From an uncultured Comamonas sp. (GTDB taxonomy: Bacteria; Pseudomonadota; Gammaproteobacteria; Burkholderiales; Burkholderiaceae_C): a stretch of 64,000 bases of DNA. The stretch spans positions 62,001 through 126,000 of the forward strand of contig CAMZGS010000001.1 in assembly GCA_947306475.1 (NCBI GenBank), in the 5' to 3' direction. Below, in pieces: positions 52,434-60,440 of this stretch (positions are counted from its first letter, which is position 1; each line of letters begins with the position of its first letter). The position numbers and the translations under genes were made by a program. Under the pieces are notes generated by a model. It was not told the DNA's origin. It made no database searches and saw only the letters and a list, made by a program, of their open reading frames with translations.

Positions 52434-53062
52434 CCGCACCGTTCAGCCGCTCATCCCCCTTGTCCGCACGCCTGCAGCAGCACCTGCTGCAGGCAGCCTT
52501 GTTGCTGGTGCTGGTGCTGCCCCTGGGCGCTGCGGCGCTGTGGTGGCATGGCAAGCACCAGGCCTGGCAGAACGAGCTGCAGCGCCTGGAAAGCCTGCAC
52601 GCACGTCTGCTGGGCATGCAGCAGCAGCAGGACGCCATCGTCCAGGCGCTGCAACAGACGGAACAGGCGCGCACGCAATTTTTCTACCCGGCAGACATGC
52701 AGGCCGAGCAGGCCGCCAACTCCGCTCTGCAGGGCCTGCGCCGGGTGCTGACACAGGCCGGCATGAAGGTGGAAAGCAGTCAGGTGCGTGTGCCCCAGGA
52801 TGCCGATACAGCCGCCGATGCCGCCACCGCCGACCAGGACAGCGACTACACCCAGCGCATCGAGCTGCTGGTCAGTGCCGAGGGCGGCTGGGTCAGCCTG
52901 CAACTGGCGCTGGCGGCCCTGCGCGAATTGCGCCCGGCTGTCTCCGTCGAGCGCATCCACCTCAGCACCCGCATGCGCCTGCAAAGCGCCAACCCGGCGG
53001 TGGAGCAGGCCATCAACGCCAGCTTCACCTTCAGCGTGCGTAAATTGCAGGAGGGCGCATGA
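52430..53062 (+). CDS. gspM: GspM-type platform protein (GspMb family)
   Basis: 210 aa. Short N-terminal cytoplasmic piece, one membrane helix (about residues 17-40, LLQAALLLVLVLPLGAAALWWHG), a coiled-coil (KHQAWQNELQRLESLHARLLGMQQQQDAIVQALQQTE) and a ferredoxin-like periplasmic domain (YTQRIELLVSAEGGWVSLQLALAALRELRPAVSVERIHLSTRM). This is the T2SSM_b pattern rather than enteric GspM. Works with GspL in the inner-membrane platform. Overlaps both neighbours by 4 nt. Confidence 0.85.
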   Translation: MTAPFSRSSPLSARLQQHLLQAALLLVLVLPLGAAALWWHGKHQAWQNELQRLESLHARLLGMQQQQDAIVQALQQTEQARTQFFYPADMQAEQAANSALQGLRRVLTQAGMKVESSQVRVPQDADTAADAATADQDSDYTQRIELLVSAEGGWVSLQLALAALRELRPAVSVERIHLSTRMRLQSANPAVEQAINASFTFSVRKLQEGA

Positions 53063-53643
53063 CCACAACATCCCGCCGCACCATCCCGCAGCGTTACACC
53101 CCCACCCAATGGCTGTTGCTGGCCGGCGCCACGCTGGCGGCCGTGCTGGCCTGGCAGTGGCTCTGGCCCGCCCAGCGCGCCATCTGGAATCCGCCGCCGC
53201 CGCAATTGCAGGACATCCAGGCCATGCAGCCCGCGCTGCCGCGCCCGGCCGGCGACTGGCCCGACTGGCAGAACCTCATCCTGCAGATGCAGGAGCGCCC
53301 CCTGTTCATGCTCAGCCGCCGCCTGCCGCCACCGCCGCCCAAGGAGGACACGCCAGCGCAGTCGGACCAATGGGAGCGCGCCACCTTGCTGGGCACCTAC
53401 GCTGCCGGGCAAGTCTCGGGGGCCTTCCTCCTGTTTGACGGTCAGCCCCAGCGCCTGGTGCTGGGGCAGGAGCTGGGCGGATGGACGCTGCACGCCGTGC
53501 AGCCCGACAGCATCGAACTGCAGCGCCATGACCAAAAGCGGCAACTGCAGGTGCAGAAAAAAGACCTCACCCAAGGCGCCGCCAAGGGCGGCAAGGGCCA
53601 GCCGCCCTCGCCATTTGCCATCACCATCCAACCCTCCAGATAA
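53059..53643 (+). CDS. GspN/GspC-like inner-membrane protein with HR domain
   Basis: 194 aa. Single N-terminal membrane helix (about residues 17-36, LLLAGATLAAVLAWQWLW), a Pro-rich spacer and MQERPLFMLSRRLPPPPPKE, then a homology-region (HR)-like beta domain: ATLLGTYAAGQVSGAFLLFDGQPQRLVLGQELGGWTLHAVQPDSIEL, as in GspC/PilP and in XpsN-type proteins. No PDZ domain and no coiled-coil tail. In the absence of another gspC it is the likely bridge between the inner-membrane platform and the GspD secretin. Overlaps gspM by 4 nt; gspD begins 59 nt later. Confidence 0.78.
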   Translation: MTTTSRRTIPQRYTPTQWLLLAGATLAAVLAWQWLWPAQRAIWNPPPPQLQDIQAMQPALPRPAGDWPDWQNLILQMQERPLFMLSRRLPPPPPKEDTPAQSDQWERATLLGTYAAGQVSGAFLLFDGQPQRLVLGQELGGWTLHAVQPDSIELQRHDQKRQLQVQKKDLTQGAAKGGKGQPPSPFAITIQPSR

Positions 53644-53702
53644 CCTGCGGCGGCGTGCCAGCCATCGCGCCGCCACCTGCCACCTTGCATTCCAGTGCCG
53701 TT

Positions 53703-56075
53703 ATGACCACCTTACCCCTGTCCCGCACCCTTATCGCCCTGGCCATCAGTCAGGCCCTGGTGGCCTGTGCCCCGTTGAAACCCCAGTTCGTCAGCCACTT
53801 CAGCACCGACCCCAACGAACTGCCCGAAGCCACCCAGCCCCAGGACGGCGCAGCCAGCGCCGATGCCGACAAGGCACAGCCCGAAGACGACGGCGTGCGC
53901 ACCATCATCGGCAACGGCCAGCGCATCGCTGCCCCCAAACCCTACAAGCGGGAGTCGGGCCAGTCCGTCACCCTCAATCTGGAAGACGTGCCCGTTGCCC
54001 AGCTGGTGCGCACCGTGCTGGGCGACATCCTGAACGTGGACTACGTGCTGCACCCGCCCATTGGCGGCAACGTCACCCTGTCCACCAAAAAGCCCGTCAG
54101 CCCCGACCAGGCCATCAACCTCATGGAAATCGCCCTGCAGGCCAACGGCCTGGCCATGGTGCGCGACACACGCGGCGTCTTCCACATTGGCCGCGTCGAT
54201 GCCCTGCGCAGCCTGGGCGCTGCCGTGCGCGTGGCCGACAGCAGCGCCCCCATGGCGCCGGGCTATGGCGCCATCGTCATCCCCCTGCAATACATCGGCG
54301 CGCAGGAAATGGCCGCCATCCTGCGGCCCATGGCACACGACGGCGCCATCCTGCGCGTGGACAGCGTGCGCAACCTGCTCGTCATGAGCGGCACCCGCGC
54401 CCAGGCCGAAGGCTGGCTGGACATGGTGCGCACCTTCGACGTCGATCTGCTGCAGGGCATGTCCGTCGGGCTCTTCCCGCTCAAATACCTCAGCATCGAA
54501 GAAGCCAGCGCTGCCCTGCAACTGCTTAGCGGCGGCGGTGCGGCCGCTGCCGCAGCGGCAGTGCCTGGTGCCGCAGCAGCTGGTGGCAAGGCGGGGGGGG
54601 CAGCCGCTGCTGCTCCTGCTCCGCTGGGCGGCAGCCTCGGGGCCACGCCGCTGGCTGGCGCCCTGCACATCCTGCCCATTGAGCGCCTCAACAGCCTGCT
54701 CGTCATCACACCGCACGCCCCCTATCTGGAACAAGTCAGGCGCTGGATGGCCAAGTTCGACCAGCCCGGCAGCGCCAGCAGCCAGCCGCAGCTGCACATC
54801 TACCACGTGCAAAACGGCAACGCCAAGCACCTGGCCGGCGTGCTGTCCGGCATCTTCGGGGGCAGCAGCACCACTGGCAGCAGCGATAGTGGCGTGGCCC
54901 CCGGTCTGAGCAGCACCACCAGCAGCACCGGCGGCATCGCACAGAACAACACCAGCACCGGCAGCAACACCCTTGGGGGCAGTGGCCTGCGCCTGGGCGC
55001 AGGGCTGGGAAGCAGCCTGGGTGCCGGCGGCCTGGGCAATGCCGGCCAGCCCGTCAGCGGCGGCGTGGGCAACGTCTCCGACCTGGGCGGCATTCGCGTC
55101 ATGGCCGATGAGCTGAACAACTCCGTGCTCGTCTGGGGCACCGGGGCCGAGTACGAACGCATCGAGGCCGCCCTCAAGCGCCTGGACGTGCCCCCCACCC
55201 AGGTGCTGATCGAGGCCAGCATCATCGAAGTCACCCTCAACGACAGCCTGCGCTACGGCCTGGAATGGTCATTCAGCGGCAGCGGTGGCGGTGGTGGGCG
55301 CACCGGCAGCGGCGGCCTGGTCGGCACCGCCAACGGCAACGGTGGGGGTGGCGTGGGCGATGTGCTGGCCGGCTTCACCTACACCGTGCGCAACTCCGCC
55401 GGCAACGTACGCGCCGTGCTCAATGCCCTGGCCAGCAAGACCAACCTCAAGGTCGTGGCCAGCCCCACCCTGATGGTGCTGGACAACCACACCGCTGCCA
55501 TCAACGTCGGCACCCAGCAACCCTTTGAGGCCGGGCAGACCATGAACAGCGACGGCAAGCTCATCACCAGCAACCTGCAATACAAAGACACGGGTGTGAG
55601 CCTGGAGGTCACCCCTTCGGTCAACGCCGGCAACATCGTCACCATGACGGTCAACCAGTCCGTCACCGACGTCGGCGCCAAAGACGAAGTCACCCAGCAG
55701 CGCAGCTTCTTGCAACGCCAAGTCTCCAGCCGCGTGGCCGTGCGCTCGGGCGAATCCATCGTCATGGGCGGCCTGATTCAGGAAACCGCCAGCAAGGGCA
55801 AGAGCGGCGTGCCCTGGCTGCACGAAATCCCCGTCATCGGCAACCTCTTTGGCAGCACCAACACCGAGGGGGGGCGCACCGAGCTGATCGTCATCATCAC
55901 CCCCCGCGTGGTCCGCACCGATGTCGATATCCGCGAGGTGGGCGACAGCCTGCGCCAGCACATGGGCCAGCTCGCCCCCCTGCTGCAGCCCGTGCCTCCG
56001 CAGCAACTGCCTCTGCCCCAGCAGCCCCCGGCCACCGTGGATGGCGTGCACCCCGCCCTGCAACAGCAGCCCTGA
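53703..56075 (+). CDS. gspD: GspD, type II secretion outer-membrane secretin
   Basis: 790 aa from ATG at 53703. The signal peptide ends in a lipobox (ISQALVAC), so it may be a lipoprotein. N0 domain (VTLNLEDVPVAQLVRTVLGDILNVDYVLHPPIGGNVTLSTKK), N1-N3 domains with two long Gly/Ala/Ser insertions (about residues 278-315 and 395-460), then the C-terminal secretin barrel (about 500-740: VLIEASIIEVTLNDSLRYGLEW, VASPTLMVLDNHTAAINVGTQQP, SVEVTPSVNAGNIVTM-like, SVVMGGLI-type gate, PWLHEIPVIGNLFGSTNTEGGRTELIVIITPRVV). Pro/Gln-rich C-terminus. An IS200/IS605 element starts within about 15 nt of the stop. Confidence 0.95.
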   Translation: MTTLPLSRTLIALAISQALVACAPLKPQFVSHFSTDPNELPEATQPQDGAASADADKAQPEDDGVRTIIGNGQRIAAPKPYKRESGQSVTLNLEDVPVAQLVRTVLGDILNVDYVLHPPIGGNVTLSTKKPVSPDQAINLMEIALQANGLAMVRDTRGVFHIGRVDALRSLGAAVRVADSSAPMAPGYGAIVIPLQYIGAQEMAAILRPMAHDGAILRVDSVRNLLVMSGTRAQAEGWLDMVRTFDVDLLQGMSVGLFPLKYLSIEEASAALQLLSGGGAAAAAAAVPGAAAAGGKAGGAAAAAPAPLGGSLGATPLAGALHILPIERLNSLLVITPHAPYLEQVRRWMAKFDQPGSASSQPQLHIYHVQNGNAKHLAGVLSGIFGGSSTTGSSDSGVAPGLSSTTSSTGGIAQNNTSTGSNTLGGSGLRLGAGLGSSLGAGGLGNAGQPVSGGVGNVSDLGGIRVMADELNNSVLVWGTGAEYERIEAALKRLDVPPTQVLIEASIIEVTLNDSLRYGLEWSFSGSGGGGGRTGSGGLVGTANGNGGGGVGDVLAGFTYTVRNSAGNVRAVLNALASKTNLKVVASPTLMVLDNHTAAINVGTQQPFEAGQTMNSDGKLITSNLQYKDTGVSLEVTPSVNAGNIVTMTVNQSVTDVGAKDEVTQQRSFLQRQVSSRVAVRSGESIVMGGLIQETASKGKSGVPWLHEIPVIGNLFGSTNTEGGRTELIVIITPRVVRTDVDIREVGDSLRQHMGQLAPLLQPVPPQQLPLPQQPPATVDGVHPALQQQP

Positions 56076-56091
56076 CCTGGTGCGCGGCAAG

Positions 56092-56111
56092 CCTCGGCCT
56101 TCAGGCCGGGG
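56092..56111. repeat. IS605-type left-end hairpin
   Basis: 8-bp stem with 4-nt loop TTCA and a GAAGGATAGCG tail, the expected TnpA recognition structure at the left end. Confidence 0.75.
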
Positions 56112-56148
56112 AAGGATAGCGCGGACGCCGTAGGCGTCCTTTGGGCGG

Positions 56149-56565
56149 TCAGTGTGGCGTCTGCTGCTGTTCGATGTACTGGCGGATGATCTCGATGGGT
56201 GCACCGCCGCAACTGCCAGCGAAGTAGGACGGCGACCACAGGGCACCGCCCCACAGCTTCTTGCGGATGCTCGGGTAGTTCTTTTTGCGGATCATGCGGC
56301 TGGACACGCCCTTCAGGCTGTTCACCAGCGCCGAGACGGCGACCTTGGGCGGGTAGTTCACCAGCAGGTGGACGTGATCGTCCTCACCGTCGAACTCCAC
56401 CAGTTCCGCCTCGAAGTCGGCGCAGACGCTGGAGAAGATGTTACGCAGGTCGTCGAGGATTTCCTTGGTAAACACTTCGCGCCGGTATTTGGTCACGAAG
56501 ACCAAATGCACGTGCATCAGAAAGACGCAGTGCCGACCCCGCCGAATATCGTTGTCGTTGCTCAT
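56149..56565 (-). CDS. tnpA: TnpA, Y1-type (HUH) transposase of IS200/IS605
   Basis: 138 aa, the normal length of single-domain Y1 transposases. The HUH metal site is HVH in GEDDHVHLLVNYPP (about residue 64) and the catalytic tyrosine is Tyr130 in IEIIRQYIEQQ. Other family blocks: CVFLMHVHLVFVTKYRREVF at the N-terminus and SLKGVSSRMIRKK. It cuts and rejoins the top strand at the hairpin ends during peel-and-paste transposition. Divergent from tnpB with 23 nt between start codons. Confidence 0.95.
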   Translation of the reverse strand: MSNDNDIRRGRHCVFLMHVHLVFVTKYRREVFTKEILDDLRNIFSSVCADFEAELVEFDGEDDHVHLLVNYPPKVAVSALVNSLKGVSSRMIRKKNYPSIRKKLWGGALWSPSYFAGSCGGAPIEIIRQYIEQQQTPH

Positions 56566-56588
56566 AGGCCAAGCGTATCATTTCGCCC

Positions 56589-57833
56589 ATGCAACGTCTG
56601 CAAGCCTTCAAATACGAACTGATGCCGACCGGCGAACAGCAGCGCCAGATGCGCCGCTTTGCCGGGTCGTGCCGCTTCGTCTTCAACAGGGCGCTGGCGT
56701 TGCAGAAGGAACGCTACGAGCAAGGCGAGAAGAAGCTCGGTTACGCCGGGCTGTGCAAGATGCTCACCGAGTGGCGCAATGGGCCTGAAACGCCGTGGCT
56801 GGCCGATGCGCCTGTGCATCCGCTGCAACAAACGCTCAAGGATCTGGAGCGCGCTTACGCCAACTTCTTCGCCAAGCGGGCCGACTTCCCGAGCTTCAAG
56901 AAGAAGGGTCAGTCGGACAGCTTCCGCTACCCCGATCCGAAGCAGATCAAACTCGATCAGGGTAACAGCCGCATCTTCCTGCCAAAGCTCGGCTGGCTGC
57001 GTTACCGCAACAGCCGCGAGGTTCTGGGTACGGTAAAGAACGTTACCGTCAGCCAGTCGTGCGGCAAATGGTTCGTGAGCATCCAGACCGAACGCGAGGT
57101 CGAACAGCCGATTCCGAACGGCGGTGCGGTCGGCATCGACATGGGCATCGCCCGCTTCGCCACGCTCTCAGACGGCACGTTCTACGCGCCGCTCAACAGT
57201 TTCAAGCGGCACGAAGACCGTTTGCGCCGTGCGCAGCAGGCGATGAGCCGCAAAACGAAGTTAAGCAACAACTGGAAGAAGGCGAAAGCCCGCGTCCAGA
57301 AGATTCACGCCCGGATCGGTAACGTCCGCCGCGACTACCTGCACAAGGCCACGACCACGATCAGCCAAAACCACGCGATGGTGTGCATCGAGGACTTGCA
57401 GGTGCGAAACATGTCCAAGTCGGCGGCAGGCACCACCGAGCAGCCGGGAAAGCACGTTCGGGCCAAGTCCGGTCTGAACAAAGCCATCCTAGACCAAGGC
57501 TGGTTCGAGTTCCGCCGACAACTGGACTACAAGCTGGCATGGGCCGGCGGGCATCTCATCGTCGTGCCGCCGCAGAACACGTCGCGGACGTGCCCGGCCT
57601 GCGGCCATGTGTCGGCGGACAACCGCCAGACGCAGGCCCGGTTCCTGTGCGTCGAATGCGGTTTCGAGGAAAACGCCGATCTGGTCGGCGCGATCAACAT
57701 ACTCAGGGCGGGACACGCCCGTTGCGCCTGTGAAGTGAGCGGTGCAGTAATGCCGCCAGCAGCAGGAACCCACCGAAGCGACTCATTCCGGCTCGATGCC
57801 GGGGTGAGCGCCGTAGGAATCCCCCGACTTTAG
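56589..57833 (+). CDS. tnpB: TnpB, RNA-guided nuclease of IS200/IS605
   Basis: 414 aa. N-terminal WED/REC region (AFKYELMPTGEQQRQMRRFAGSCRFVFNRAL), split RuvC-like nuclease with Asp about 183 (GGAVGIDMGIARFATLSDG), Glu about 267 (MVCIEDLQVRNM) and Asp about 364 (ENADLVGAINILRAGH), and a zinc finger CPACGHV ... CVECGF (about 335-360). All catalytic residues are present. TnpB uses an RNA from the right end of its own element to cut donor joints and so keep the IS in place. The stop codon lies inside the right-end hairpin. Confidence 0.95.
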   Translation: MQRLQAFKYELMPTGEQQRQMRRFAGSCRFVFNRALALQKERYEQGEKKLGYAGLCKMLTEWRNGPETPWLADAPVHPLQQTLKDLERAYANFFAKRADFPSFKKKGQSDSFRYPDPKQIKLDQGNSRIFLPKLGWLRYRNSREVLGTVKNVTVSQSCGKWFVSIQTEREVEQPIPNGGAVGIDMGIARFATLSDGTFYAPLNSFKRHEDRLRRAQQAMSRKTKLSNNWKKAKARVQKIHARIGNVRRDYLHKATTTISQNHAMVCIEDLQVRNMSKSAAGTTEQPGKHVRAKSGLNKAILDQGWFEFRRQLDYKLAWAGGHLIVVPPQNTSRTCPACGHVSADNRQTQARFLCVECGFEENADLVGAINILRAGHARCACEVSGAVMPPAAGTHRSDSFRLDAGVSAVGIPRL

Positions 57834-57853
57834 GCGGGGGAGGATGTCAACGC
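57700..57853 (+). ncRNA. Predicted right-end (omega/reRNA) guide RNA of tnpB
   Basis: In this family the guide RNA is the 3' end of the tnpB transcript: a structured scaffold over the last coding part and right end, then about 16 nt of flanking host DNA as guide. Here the scaffold would cover the hairpin at 57820-57841 and the inner GGCTCGATGCCGGG stem-loop, with the guide starting around 57851. Placement is inferred from the family, boundaries approximate. Confidence 0.5.
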
Positions 57854-58025
57854 CCGATCAACGGGTGTGGTGCACGTGTGGTGAACCTTTGCCAGGCCAC
57901 ACGCTCCCACGCCGGGTTTGCCTTCGGTGGCGGGCAGGGGGTGTGTTCAGACCCCGGCCCGCGCCGCAGCGCTAACATTGATCCAGCCTTTTGTTTCATC
58001 CATTTCAGAAAGCACCACCTCTGCC

Positions 58026-58460
58026 ATGACACAACGTCTTACCTTGTCCGCACTTGCCCTGGCTGCCGCCCTGGCTGGTTGTGCCGCCACCACCCCGCCA
58101 GCATCGTCTGACGCTGCGCCGGCCGCTGCCACAGCCGGGCACGAGGAACGCATCCGCGCCCGCTCTGCCGCGTTTTGGGAGGCGCGCCAGCGCAACGACG
58201 TGGCCGCCTCGTACCAGTTCACCAGCCCCTCGTACCGCAAAGTCAATGACCAAGAGCGCTTTCGCAACCACTACGCGGGCGTGCCCGTGGTGGTTGGGCG
58301 TGAGGTCGAGCGCATCACCTGCGACGATCCGCCGCAGCGCTGCGTCGTAAAACTGGGCCTAAAGGTGGCCCCGCCCATGGCGCCGGGCTTGGTGGCCACC
58401 GTGTACAGCGATGAAACCTGGATTTTGGAAGAAGGCGAGTGGTGGGTCTTCCGCCCCTGA
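58026..58460 (+). CDS. Small putative lipoprotein, NTF2-like
   Basis: 144 aa from ATG at 58026. Signal peptide with lipobox LAGC (LSALALAAALAGCAATTPP), then an Ala/Pro-rich spacer and an about 100-residue domain (RSAAFWEARQRNDVAASYQFTSPSYRKVNDQERFRNHYAG ... VYSDETWILEEGEWWVF) whose helix-then-strands layout fits an NTF2-like fold. Four tightly spaced Trp/Tyr near the end. No enzyme motif. It lies just outside the IS right end; a longer in-frame start at 57918 would include the spacer and is unlikely. Confidence 0.75.
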   Translation: MTQRLTLSALALAAALAGCAATTPPASSDAAPAAATAGHEERIRARSAAFWEARQRNDVAASYQFTSPSYRKVNDQERFRNHYAGVPVVVGREVERITCDDPPQRCVVKLGLKVAPPMAPGLVATVYSDETWILEEGEWWVFRP

Positions 58461-58649
58461 AGCCCGCGCCCGCCCTCTGACGCTGTTGTCGCAAAACCAC
58501 ACATGGGAAGAAAAGTTGGCACATGCCTGGCGCGGCATTGCACAATCGGCCGTTGCAGCCTGCAGGTCCACAGCAATTGCTTGCAGTTGTTGTTTTTTTG
58601 CAGCAGTCGGTGAGAAAAATCGAGTTGCTACAAAAAACTGTTGGAGATT

Positions 58650-58673
58650 GCTGTGCTACGATACCGCAGACTT
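58650..58673 (+). promoter_or_regulatory. Possible extended -10 promoter of the cell surface protein gene
   Basis: TGTGCTACGAT fits the extended -10 pattern TGnTAnnnT in the 269-nt leader upstream of the surface-protein gene. No good -35 hexamer at 16-18 nt; the call is tentative. Confidence 0.3.
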
Positions 58674-58729
58674 CCATTGTGGTGGTAGTTGATTCTTCCC
58701 CTCTCGCTTTTCCATTTGGAGATAGTTGT

Positions 58730-60337
58730 ATGAAAAAAAATGTTCTGGCCCTGAGCATCGCCACCATGATTGGTGGTCTGGGCTTCTCTGGCGCCGCCAT
58801 GGCCCAAGCTTCTTTTGACGTGAACGAAAGCGGCACCGGCGTTATCCAAATCGTGCCCTACTTCACCGCCCAAGATGGCAACGCTACCGTGCTGCACGTG
58901 GTGAACACCGACACCATCAACGCCAAGGCCGTGAAGATCCGCTTCCGCGGCGCTTCCAACTCTGACGACCTGCTGGACTTCCAAGTGTTCCTGTCGCCCG
59001 GCGACGTGTGGACCGGCTTGGCCAGCGCCAACGCTGAAGGCCGCCTGCAACTGGTGACCAGCGATAGCAGCTGCACCCTGCCCGCTTCCGTGCGCACCGA
59101 TGGCGTGACCCTGGCTCCTCTGGATCGCCTGAGCAACCGTCTGTGGGACACTGCTGAGAAGAAACACGCCCAAACCCGTGAAGGCTATATCGAAATTCTC
59201 GAAATGGCTACTATTCCGCCATTCCGCGATCCTGCCGCTAACCCCACCTCTGGTACCGTGAATCCTCTTTACACCGCAGTTAAGCACGTAAAGAAGAATG
59301 GCAAGATGGAAGCTCCTTGCACTTCGACCGCTTTCGAATTCCTGGATACCATCACCGACGGCGGTGTTACGGAAGCAGGTCAGGCAGCTGGCGCCACAGG
59401 CGCGCGTCTGCAGGCGCCTACAGGCACTTTGTCCGCTTCTTGGTACATCATGAACGTGGCTAAGTCCACCACCTTCTCTGGCTCTGCTACTGCACTGGCC
59501 TTGGATGCGACTTCTGCGGGTACCGCAAGACCTGTGTACGCACCCCAGAAGGCTCAGACTGCCAGTGCTTTGGAAACTGCCGATCCGCTGATCGCTTCGG
59601 GCGTGGTTGATAAGCAAGACTTCGACGTGCCAGACCTGTCCACCCCCATCGCTGGTGCTGCTGCTACCTTGGTAGCTGCCAACACCCAAGCGGGTAACCT
59701 GAGCAAGGCTATCAACCGCTTCCAAGTGTTCAACCAGTTCTACCACGATGCTGGTCTGCAAGCTGCTACCGACTGGGTGTTCTCTATGCCCACACGTCGC
59801 TACTTGGTTGCTGCCAACTACGATGCCAAGCAGTACGTCAAGGGTACCGTGTTTGATGCGGTGGATGCTGCGGGTGCCCTGGTGGCGGTTACCGACCGTG
59901 AGGCGAACTACGTCTTCCGCAACTTGGCAGCAGCTAATACTGCTGATAACAAGTTCGCGGGTGTTCCCGCTAGCAACATCACGGTGAACACCGCTGGTCA
60001 AATCTGCGTGGCCGCCAACGGCCAGACCTTCTACGACCGTGAAGAAGACTCGGTTAAAGACGGTCACGTGGTGTCGCCCGGCATTGCTAAGAAGCTGAAC
60101 CTGTGCGGTGAAGTGCATGTGGCTACCTTCGGTGCTAAGTCGCCCCTGGGTGCTTCCGTTGCACAATCCACCTTCCAAACCGACTTCGGCGCTGGCTGGG
60201 GTGTTGTTGACTTCGGTACGGGTGCCGGTAATGGCGTGCCCGTCCTGGGCGCTGCTTTCACCGCAGCAACCAACCCCAACGCCGCTGCTGGTATGGTGGG
60301 TAACTACGGCATCACTTGGCCGCACTTCTACAAGTAA
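58730..60337 (+). CDS. Secreted cell surface protein of Comamonadaceae type
   Basis: 535 aa from ATG at 58730 with a GGAG ribosome site. Sec signal peptide MKKNVLALSIATMIGG..SGAAMAQA, then a Thr/Asn/Ala-rich mature chain starting with VIQIVPYFTAQDGNATVLHVVNTDTINAKAVKIRFRGASNSDDLLDFQVFLSPGDVWTG. I recognise this as the family usually labelled cell surface protein in Comamonadaceae; its function is not established to my knowledge. Codon choice is strongly biased to the preferred codons (GCT, ACC, AAC, GGT), as in very abundant proteins, and a strong terminator follows. A periplasmic parvulin comes next and may help it fold. Confidence 0.82.
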   Translation: MKKNVLALSIATMIGGLGFSGAAMAQASFDVNESGTGVIQIVPYFTAQDGNATVLHVVNTDTINAKAVKIRFRGASNSDDLLDFQVFLSPGDVWTGLASANAEGRLQLVTSDSSCTLPASVRTDGVTLAPLDRLSNRLWDTAEKKHAQTREGYIEILEMATIPPFRDPAANPTSGTVNPLYTAVKHVKKNGKMEAPCTSTAFEFLDTITDGGVTEAGQAAGATGARLQAPTGTLSASWYIMNVAKSTTFSGSATALALDATSAGTARPVYAPQKAQTASALETADPLIASGVVDKQDFDVPDLSTPIAGAAATLVAANTQAGNLSKAINRFQVFNQFYHDAGLQAATDWVFSMPTRRYLVAANYDAKQYVKGTVFDAVDAAGALVAVTDREANYVFRNLAAANTADNKFAGVPASNITVNTAGQICVAANGQTFYDREEDSVKDGHVVSPGIAKKLNLCGEVHVATFGAKSPLGASVAQSTFQTDFGAGWGVVDFGTGAGNGVPVLGAAFTAATNPNAAAGMVGNYGITWPHFYK

Positions 60338-60382
60338 TCTTGTATACCTTTGGGCTTGAAACTTTTCGGGCCTAAAAATCAC

Positions 60383-60409
60383 AAAAGCGGGGGTAACCCC
60401 GCTTTTTTT
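60383..60409 (+). terminator. Rho-independent terminator after the surface protein gene
   Basis: AAAAGCGGGG GTAA CCCCGC followed by seven T. A 10-bp stem with tetraloop, 45 nt after the stop; it would stop most transcripts before the parvulin gene. Confidence 0.95.
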
Positions 60410-60440
60410 ACGCCCCGGTTTTTCACAAGGACAGTGATTT

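Larger units (their letters stand above)
56080..57850. mobile_element. IS200/IS605-family insertion sequence, apparently complete
   Basis: Divergent tnpA (minus) and tnpB (plus) are flanked by subterminal hairpins: left at 56092-56111 (CCTCGGCC TTCA GGCCGGGG, one G-T pair) and right at 57820-57841 (TCCCCCG / CGGGGGA, perfect 7 bp). The right end runs into AGGATGTCAA. No target duplication is expected for this single-strand transposition family. Both genes have intact catalytic motifs. Exact left boundary is uncertain by about 15 nt. It sits directly behind the gspD stop codon and splits no gene. Confidence 0.88.

Noticed and set aside
54520-55090. Gly/Ala/Ser-rich stretches in gspD that could signal a frameshift
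   Set aside because: The frame stays open and secretin domains resume after each stretch; such loops are common in secretins.
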